Below, one piece after another: positions 57,614-64,000 of a DNA stretch of 64,000 nt. This stretch comes from Limimaricola cinnabarinus LL-001 (GTDB taxonomy: Bacteria; Pseudomonadota; Alphaproteobacteria; Rhodobacterales; Rhodobacteraceae), in assembly GCF_000466965.1 (NCBI RefSeq), contig NZ_BATB01000005.1, forward strand, positions 1-64,000, in the 5' to 3' direction. The notes beneath the pieces were generated by a model that was not told the origin of the DNA, did not search any database, and saw only the letters and a program-made list of their open reading frames with translations. The position numbers were made by a program, and so were the translations under genes. Each line of letters starts with the position of its first letter. Positions within the stretch are counted from its first letter, which is position 1.

Positions 57614-59551
57614 ATGCAGAACCTTCTCGATGACCTCACGGCGCTGCTACAGGCCGAGCAGGCGTTCATCTCTGATGGGGCGATACTCAAGAACGCGGTG
57701 ATCGAAGCAGCATTAAACATGGACCCGCGCCTGCTGGCCCTGCTGATGCAATCTGATACCATCAAGGGTCACTTCTTCACTGAGGTGGCGGGTGCGCTGG
57801 TCTTCGACAAGGTGAAGTTTCAGGACTTCGTGTCCAACAAGGCCTTCCTGCCCGACAGCTACACCGCCTTCAAGAACCGGATCGGCCTAGCCGATGGGCG
57901 GGGCGACTACCTGAGCCAGTCGCGCGACGTGGTGCTGGCGTGGCCTTACAAGGACTGTGTGCTGGAAGGCGGCATGACGAAGGAGGACCGCGGCCGGAAC
58001 GAGGTGTTCTGGAACACGACGTTGGCCCCGGACGACATCACCCGCCTGTTTGAACCCAAGGTGATGACCGGCTGGCAACGCTGGAATGCGGAGGCCGTGG
58101 CTGAGAGCAAGGCCAAGCCCGTGGGCGAGGTGTCGGAGGACGACAACTTGCTCCTAAAGGGCAACAACCTGTTGGCCCTGCATTCCCTAAAAGCGCGCTA
58201 CGCGAGTAAGGTGAAACTGATCTATATCGATCCGCCCTATAATACGGGCAATGACGGGTTCCGGTACAATGACCGCTTCAACCATTCGGCTTGGCTGACC
58301 TTCTTCAAGGGGCGACTTGAAATCGCGAAGTCGCTACTCACCCGCGATGGTGCAATCTTCGTCACACTGGATGATACAGAAGTACACTACGCGAAAGTGA
58401 TGATGGATGAAGTCTTCGGGCGTGAAAAGTTTGTAGCACACATTGCGTGGCAAAAGAGAACTTCACCCGACGACCGTGTTATTCTTGGCAACTCACATGA
58501 CAACATTCTTGTTTTTGCCCGTGAGCAAGGCACAACCAAGCGGTCCAACGGTACTTTTAAGACCATCTTTGAGGAAGGCGCCAATCGCTTGCCCATGACA
58601 GACAAGCAGCGCGCGGAGTATAGAAACCCAGACAATGACCCTAAAGGACCGTGGGTTCACAGAGACTTCACTGCCCAGAACCAAAAGAAAAATGGCAAGT
58701 GGGGCCGTGAAAACCAGATGTATTGGATCACAGCGCCGTCAGGCGACAGGTTCTATCCGCCAGAAGGTTATTGCTGGAAAGTAACTGAAGATGAATACCG
58801 CATCCTTGAGAAAGAGAAGCGTCTTTGGTTCGGCAGGGATGGAAGTAATCAGCCGAGACGCAAGAAGTACCTCAAGGACGAAAACGGTATCCAGTCATCG
58901 ACTTGGTGGGCACATCAAGATGCGGGGACGAATGAACAGGCAAAGAAAGAGTTGAATGCAATCGTCGGTTCGGACGAAGCATCTGACTTCACGCCAAAGC
59001 CTGAGCGACTGTTACAACGCATTGTCCAAATCGCCACCAATCCCGGTGACATCGTTTTGGACTTCTATTCCGGGTCGGGGACGACAGCGGCAGTTGCGCA
59101 CAAGATGGGCCGTCGCTGGATCGCCGTTGAACAGATGGACTACATTCTTGAGTTGCCTGCATCACGCCTCAAGAAAGTCATCGAAGGCGAACAGGGTGGT
59201 ATTTCCAAAGCCGTCGAGTGGCAAGGTGGTGGATCTTTTGTCTATGCCGAACTTGCGGCCTCTAACGCTGCCTTCGCTGACCGGATCGAAGCGGCCCCAG
59301 ACATGGCCGCGCTGCAAACCATCCATGCCGATATCCAAGCCACCGGCTATCTGCGCTATGACGTGGACCTGACCGCCTTTGACGCTGACAACTTCGCTCT
59401 GCTCCAGTTGGAAGACGCAAAGCGCGTGTTGATGGACTGCCTTGATGTCAATCACCTCTATGTCAATCTCGGTTCCCTTGGCGATGCGGACTTCGACATC
59501 TCCGACGAAGACGCCTGCGCGACCCGCTCTTTCTATAGGCTGGACGCATGA
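57614..59551 (+). CDS. mod: Type III restriction-modification system, DNA (adenine-N6) methyltransferase Mod
   Basis: A 645-residue beta-class methyltransferase: the catalytic DPPYNTG starts at 206, before the SAM-binding DFYSGSGTT (483-491). The stretch between them (about 280-460) is the target-recognition domain. Type III Mod methylates one strand of an asymmetric site and guides Res. The start at 57614 matches the family N-terminus; the 47 upstream codons are unlikely. The recognition domain (about 58420-58990) is visibly lower in GC than both flanks. It overlaps res by four bases (ATGA). Confidence 0.93.
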   Translation: MQNLLDDLTALLQAEQAFISDGAILKNAVIEAALNMDPRLLALLMQSDTIKGHFFTEVAGALVFDKVKFQDFVSNKAFLPDSYTAFKNRIGLADGRGDYLSQSRDVVLAWPYKDCVLEGGMTKEDRGRNEVFWNTTLAPDDITRLFEPKVMTGWQRWNAEAVAESKAKPVGEVSEDDNLLLKGNNLLALHSLKARYASKVKLIYIDPPYNTGNDGFRYNDRFNHSAWLTFFKGRLEIAKSLLTRDGAIFVTLDDTEVHYAKVMMDEVFGREKFVAHIAWQKRTSPDDRVILGNSHDNILVFAREQGTTKRSNGTFKTIFEEGANRLPMTDKQRAEYRNPDNDPKGPWVHRDFTAQNQKKNGKWGRENQMYWITAPSGDRFYPPEGYCWKVTEDEYRILEKEKRLWFGRDGSNQPRRKKYLKDENGIQSSTWWAHQDAGTNEQAKKELNAIVGSDEASDFTPKPERLLQRIVQIATNPGDIVLDFYSGSGTTAAVAHKMGRRWIAVEQMDYILELPASRLKKVIEGEQGGISKAVEWQGGGSFVYAELAASNAAFADRIEAAPDMAALQTIHADIQATGYLRYDVDLTAFDADNFALLQLEDAKRVLMDCLDVNHLYVNLGSLGDADFDISDEDACATRSFYRLDA

Positions 59552-62171
59552 GCCAGACGCTTACCCTAGAGTTTGACGCGCTGGCCAAGTATGGCGCGCT
59601 CAAGTCTGACATCCCCGAAGACATCATGGGCAACCTTGCCCCCAAGATCACCTTGCGTCCCTATCAACGTACGGCGCTGGAACGCTGGCTGTTCTACATC
59701 GACAAGTACGAGGCGCGGCCCATGGCCCCGCACCTGCTGTTCCACATGGCCACGGGCAGCGGCAAGACGGTGCTGATGGCGGCGCTGATCCTGGACCTGT
59801 ACCGGCGTGGCTATCGCAATTTCCTGTTCTTCGTGAACTCCGCGCAGATCATCGAGAAGACTAAGGAAAACTTTCTCAATCCCGCATCGGCCAAGCACCT
59901 GTTCGCGCCCAGTGTACGCATTGCCGACAAGCCGGTGGACATCCGCGCGGTTGACACGTTCGACGCGGTGTCGGGCGAAGCGATCAACATCCACTTCACC
60001 ACCATTCAGGGGCTGCACACAAGGATGCAGGCCCCGAAAGAGAATGCTGTCACAATCGAAGACTTCCGCGACTATAAGGTGGTGATGATCTCGGACGAAG
60101 CGCACCACCTAAACGCCGAGACGAAGAAGACGCTGACGGAAGGCGAGAAGGCAGCGAAGGCCAGTTGGGAAGGCACGGTATCCGAGATATTCGGCCAGCA
60201 CCCCGAGAACATGCTGTTGGAGTTTACCGCAACGGTGGACCTGAGCCACGAGGCGATACGGGCGAAGTATCGCGACAAAATACTCTATGACTATTCGCTG
60301 AGGGAGTTTCGCGAAGACGGCTATTCCAAGGACATCGAGTTGCGGCAGGCCGACCTGCCACCCGAGGCCCGGATGATGCAAGCGATGGTCCTGAGCCAGT
60401 ATCGCCGCAAGGTGGCCGAGGCGCATGGGCTGCATTGCAAACCGGTGATCCTGATGAAGTCCAAGACGATCAAGGAAAGCGCCGACAACGAAGCGACGTT
60501 CGCGGCGATGGTGGCTGGGCTTTCAGGGGAGGCGCTAGAGGCCCTCAGGGGCCGCTCAGAGGGCGATGAAACCCTTTCGCGGGCCTTCACCTACATAATA
60601 GATAAAAGGGGCATGAGCGGCGCGGATTTCGCCCGTGAGCTAAAGGGCGATTTCGCCCCCGAGAAGGTGATGAACGTCAACAACCCCAAAGACTTGGAAA
60701 ACAGACAGATAGAACTTAACGCCTTGGAGGATCGCGATAACGAGATACGGGTGATCTTTGCTGTCGATAAGCTGAACGAAGGCTGGGACGTGCTGAACCT
60801 GTTCGACATCGTGCGCCTGTATGACACCCGCGACGGCAAGGCCAACAAGGTGGGCAAGACCACGATGGCTGAGGCGCAGTTGATTGGACGCGGGGCGCGG
60901 TACTTCCCATTCATGGCCCCGGACCAGCCCGACGCTGCGCGGGAAAAGCGCAAGTACGATAGCGCCGTGGATATGCCCCTGCGCATCTTAGAGGAACTGC
61001 ACTACCACTGCTCGCACAACCCAAAGTACATCCAAGACATCCGTAACGCTCTGCGCGAGACCGGGATGCTGGACGAGACCGCACGGACTGTGCGGCTGCG
61101 GCTCAAAGACAACTTCAAGCAGACTGACCTGTATGAGCGCGATCATGTGTGGGTAAATGACCGTGTGAAGAACCCGCGTGACGGTGTGGAAGGCTGAACG
61201 CCTACAAGATCGAAGGCCGCTTTACCTATCCCAACCTGATGACAGGCCGGGTGACAGAAGCCTCTGCCTTCGGCGGTGGGCAGTTAACGTTAACGCCTTC
61301 CACCAAGGAACCGGTATCCCGCGACTTCAAGCTGGTCGATTTCGGGAGGGCTATTCTGAGCTTCGCGATGGACACCAACGACTTTTTCCACTTCGCTAGC
61401 TTGCGGACCTATTTTCCCCAACTTGCAAGCGCTTCACAGTTTGTCACCTCTGACACGTATTTATGCGGCGTCACAGTGAGTGTGCGCGGCTTGCCCGATG
61501 ACTTGGCCAACCTGACGGCGCGGCAAAAGCTGGACATCGCGCAATACGTCCTGCACCAGATCGAAAGCGGAGTGAAGCGTGAGAGTGTCGAGTATATCGG
61601 CACGAAGGACTTCAAGCCGGAACGCATCAAGGACCGCTTCACCGACAAGGTGCTTAAACTGCGGATCGAAGGCGAGACCGGACTTAGCTGGACCGAAAGC
61701 AATGTTCCGGGGCTGGACCAAATCGACCTGAGTGGCAAGGACTGGCACGCTTATGATGACAGTTACGGCACCGATCAGGAAAAGCACTTTATCAAGTACA
61801 TGCACGATCAGGAAGCCCGGTTGCGCGGCGTGTTTGACGACTTCTACCTGCTACGGAATGAAAAGGCGGTTAAGCTATACGACTTCGATACCGGACGCGC
61901 CTTTGAGCCTGACTTTGTTCTGTTTCTGAGGAAGAAGGGGCAAGAGGCAAACATGATCTTGCAGCTATTCATTGAGCCCAAAGGCGACCAGTTGCGACCA
62001 CAAGATGACTGGAAGCAAAATTTCCTTGAGCAAGTGAAAGCCAAGGCAAGACTTGAGACGGTATTCCAAGGTCGGGACTATACCGTTCTTGGACTGCCCT
62101 TTTTCAATGAGGCAGGGCAAACTAATACTGACTTCAAAGCTGCATTCAAGACGGAGGCGCTAAACGTATAG
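59548..62171 (+). pseudogene. res: Type III restriction enzyme Res subunit, frameshifted
   Basis: The first frame has the SF2 translocase: HMATGSGKT (66-74), ISDEAHHL (DEAH 183-186), FTATVD, and FAVDKLNEGWDVLNLFD with LIGRGARYFPF. It stops at 61197 after NPRDGVEG. The next frame continues at once (NAYKIEGRFTYPNLMTGRVTEASAFG) and ends with the PD-(D/E)xK nuclease: FEPDFVLFL (about 61902) and FIEPKGD (about 61970). One missing base at 61192-61194 (GGCTGA for GGCCTGA) restores about 874 residues. If the break is real, the cell keeps methylation without cutting. Confidence 0.9.
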
Positions 62172-62279
62172 GCCGCTCATACTTGGCACTATGCGAGGGC
62201 CTGTCTATATGTATGGAATTGTCGGGTCTATAAACTGGTTCCCCCCATTGCTGGGGAAATAAGTCCGGGCGGTGCAGGC

Positions 62280-62522
62280 TCATTCCGACAGCTTGGCCAG
62301 CTTGTCCACAATCTCGGTCGGGTCGAAACCAAGCACCTCGCTCAGCTTGATCAGTTCCACCACATCCACGCGGCGTTGGCCGCTTTCCAGACGCGCGATG
62401 AAGGACTGATAGACCTTCATCCGCTCTGCAAGGTCTACCTGCTTCAAACCTGCCTCGCCCCTCTTTTCAATGAGATAGCGGACAAGAGCATCATGCCTAT
62501 GATCTCCTAGAGTTTTAGGCAT
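62280..62522 (-). CDS. XRE-family helix-turn-helix regulator
   Basis: An 80-residue protein that is almost only a Cro/CI-type HTH: LKQVDLAERMKVYQSFIARLESGQRRVDVVELIKLSEVLGF. The size and its position opposite to the restriction genes suggest a controller-like repressor for the island, but a C-protein role is only inferred. ATG 62522 begins MPKTLGDHRHD; a GTG seven codons earlier is possible. A small inverted repeat (TTCCCC/GGGGAA) lies in the gap between it and res. Confidence 0.85.
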   Translation of the reverse strand: MPKTLGDHRHDALVRYLIEKRGEAGLKQVDLAERMKVYQSFIARLESGQRRVDVVELIKLSEVLGFDPTEIVDKLAKLSE

Positions 62523-62655
62523 GAGCGCCCCATGCTGTTGCACTGGGCGCGTTGACTATATCTCAAAAGCAGGTATCTAAAATTCAGATAATTTGGCCGC
62601 TTCGCCTTCGTTGCGCAGGTCGAATAGATGCAGACCTAAGTGACTGGAACATCCG

Positions 62656-63390
62656 ATGAGCCAAGATCATCAGCCCTTTGACAGTGATGTTGCCTTCGGG
62701 GCCGCAGCAGAGGGCTTCGACGCTGTAAGGTCCAGCTTGGGGATTATCGGACGTTACTTCTGGAACCTGCAGATGAAGCTCCTGTTAGCAACTGGGGTTA
62801 TGCCGCTATTTAGGGCGCAGTGGTGGCTGTTTGTCGTCGTTGCCATACTACTCTTGGCGTTCATCAAGCCGTTGGGCATAGCCTTCACCATAACCGCGTT
62901 TTGTGCGATCACGATGAACCCGACTGCGCATGGCAACTTTATCGTGCCGCTCAAGCACGAAGAGAAATCGACCGCTTCAGTGCCCGCCGGTGATGCTGAG
63001 CTTGGCACAGACGTTTCGCCTAGGTTCGATGAACTGGAGCACGTGCAGCTTGCGGCGGCAGAGCACCACATCGGCTATCTGGCAGCGATCAAGCGCGACC
63101 TTGTAGACAAAGAGATCGCCGCCGCTGCACTCGGTGCATTCGACGGGACAGTGCAGGCAACCGGTCTTAAATTATCCGATTTCGATATGCACACCAACGG
63201 CGCGGCGTTCCTCGTTGCACAACTGGCTAACCTTGGACGCATGGACAAAATTGACCCGGACTGGATTGCGCAAGTCACCGAAGAGGCGATGACCTCCGAA
63301 GCGCTTGAAGCGATCCGCGCCGAAGCCGGCCGTTTTGCCTATAAGATGGAAGGGGCCATGCGCGATGACCTCGGCCAGCCTGCCAGCTAG
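62656..63390 (+). CDS. Hypothetical membrane-anchored protein of the island
   Basis: A 244-residue protein with no recognised family. Residues about 55-90 hold one or two hydrophobic segments (WWLFVVVAILLLAFIKPLGIAFTITAFCAI). Residues 110-240 are soluble and helical (ELEHVQLAAAEHHIGYLAAIKRDLV) and acidic. It begins 133 bases upstream-divergent from the XRE gene, so the regulator could act on it. Its stop interlocks with the integrase stop in CTAG. Confidence 0.7.
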   Translation: MSQDHQPFDSDVAFGAAAEGFDAVRSSLGIIGRYFWNLQMKLLLATGVMPLFRAQWWLFVVVAILLLAFIKPLGIAFTITAFCAITMNPTAHGNFIVPLKHEEKSTASVPAGDAELGTDVSPRFDELEHVQLAAAEHHIGYLAAIKRDLVDKEIAAAALGAFDGTVQATGLKLSDFDMHTNGAAFLVAQLANLGRMDKIDPDWIAQVTEEAMTSEALEAIRAEAGRFAYKMEGAMRDDLGQPAS

Positions 63391-64000
63391 GTTGCTCTGC
63401 TAATGGCGAAGCGGTCAATGGCCTCTTTCAACTGTTCCAGCGTGTAACCCTCTCTCAGATACACTTCCTGCGTCACGCCTGACCGGGCATGGCCAATGAT
63501 GCACTGGATGATCGGCTCTGGCACGTTTGATTGTCCCAACCGCGTTACTACGGTGTGCCGTAGGCTATGGAAGACGAGGCCAGGTTGCTTGATACCCAAC
63601 TTGGGCAAGAAACTCTCATTGCACCACCGGCCCAAGTTGCGGCCATAGCCGCCGTTGGCGCTGTAGCTGTAATCTGGGAACAAGCGTGTGCCGTTCCGGC
63701 GGCTATCCACGAAGTCGAGAAAGTCTAGACGGATCAACTCGGAGTGCAGAGGCACTTTACGCCTGCCTGCATTGGACTTTACGCTTTTGTTATCGTCGCC
63801 TTCGTCGGTGATGTTTAGGAACCATGTGTCGCCGTCCTGCTTCACATCGGCAATGTCGAGCTGGCAAATCTCGTTCAAACGTGCCCCGGTGAACATGCCC
63901 AAGAGCATCCCCCACTTGTGGCTATCTTTGCGCACCAGTCCGGAGGGGTTGTCCGTCAACTCGGTGTAGATCAGGCGCGCTTGGTTCGGTGTGAAGGGCC
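63387..64000 (-). CDS. Tyrosine recombinase/integrase (N-terminus beyond window)
   Basis: About 204 C-terminal residues are visible and open to the right edge. The catalytic set is present: Arg in MFTGARLNEIC, HSLRHTV (His-x-x-Arg), the second His in IIGHARSGVT, and the nucleophile Tyr in the following EVYLREGY. It resembles integrases of phage-like and integrative elements that target tRNA 3' ends. It points inward to the island and probably lies at or near its right end. The N-terminal arm-binding part cannot be seen. Confidence 0.92.
   Translation of the reverse strand, partial: PFTPNQARLIYTELTDNPSGLVRKDSHKWGMLLGMFTGARLNEICQLDIADVKQDGDTWFLNITDEGDDNKSVKSNAGRRKVPLHSELIRLDFLDFVDSRRNGTRLFPDYSYSANGGYGRNLGRWCNESFLPKLGIKQPGLVFHSLRHTVVTRLGQSNVPEPIIQCIIGHARSGVTQEVYLREGYTLEQLKEAIDRFAISRAT

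Noticed and set aside
62172-62279. TTCCCC/GGGGAA hairpin after res as a terminator
   Set aside because: Only six base pairs with a loop of about eight and no T tract; mentioned with the XRE gene only.
1-64000. CRISPR arrays, rRNA and transposase genes
   Set aside because: Looked for spaced repeats, rRNA-like blocks and transposase motifs by eye and found none.

Overview
The window is GC-rich, densely coded alphaproteobacterial DNA. Its gene content and order point to a member of the Rhodobacteraceae/Roseobacter group: tldD divergent from coxB-ctaB-ctaG-coxC-surf1-thrC-M16 peptidase, a Tad/Cpa pilus locus with two short Flp pilins, a ligase-associated DEXH helicase, a PTSNtr enzyme I, lysC and a CpaE-type TadZ. 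The genus cannot be fixed from this sequence alone. No rRNA, tRNA or CRISPR array was seen.

Layout: 1-4.7 kb holds a DNA-repair helicase (cut by the left edge), a MarR regulator and a divergent drug-efflux MFS pump. 4.7-16.1 kb is a minus-strand Tad pilus cluster: AAA ATPase, two TPR lipoproteins, tadC, tadB, cpaF, cpaE, an OmpA-family lipoprotein, cpaC, cpaB and two Flp pilins, followed by a lytic transglycosylase on the other strand. The prepilin peptidase (TadV/CpaA) and TadE/F/G are not here. 17-24.4 kb carries a GNAT protein, a 3-oxoacid CoA-transferase pair, topA, dprA and tldD. 24.6-33.7 kb is the cytochrome c oxidase assembly operon running into thrC, an M16 peptidase, a RimJ-like acetyltransferase and an FAD-linked oxidase. 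33.7-44 kb is mixed housekeeping: CsbD, apt, SulP, flavin reductase, GNAT, EcsC, arsH, ptsP, lysC, DUF1178 and NUDIX. 44-55.7 kb has a histone-deacetylase-like amidohydrolase, modABC, a DksA-type zinc-finger protein, an NhaC-family antiporter, a YghU-type GST, an MltB-type transglycosylase, a CPA1 antiporter and an amylosucrase.

From about 55.9 kb to the right edge the sequence becomes AT-richer and mosaic and reads as a genomic island. It holds a protein with polymerase-A-like palm motifs, a type III restriction-modification pair (mod, res), a small XRE regulator, a membrane-anchored protein of unknown role, and a tyrosine recombinase cut by the right edge.

A striking technical feature is that eight otherwise intact, highly conserved genes (tadB, the lytic transglycosylase, dprA, tldD, coxB, lysC, the HDAC-like gene and res) are each broken by one single-base indel. 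Seven are losses of one base in a short C or G run. So many one-base losses in genes that include essential ones suggests base-calling or assembly error rather than real decay, so the broken genes are annotated over their full span.
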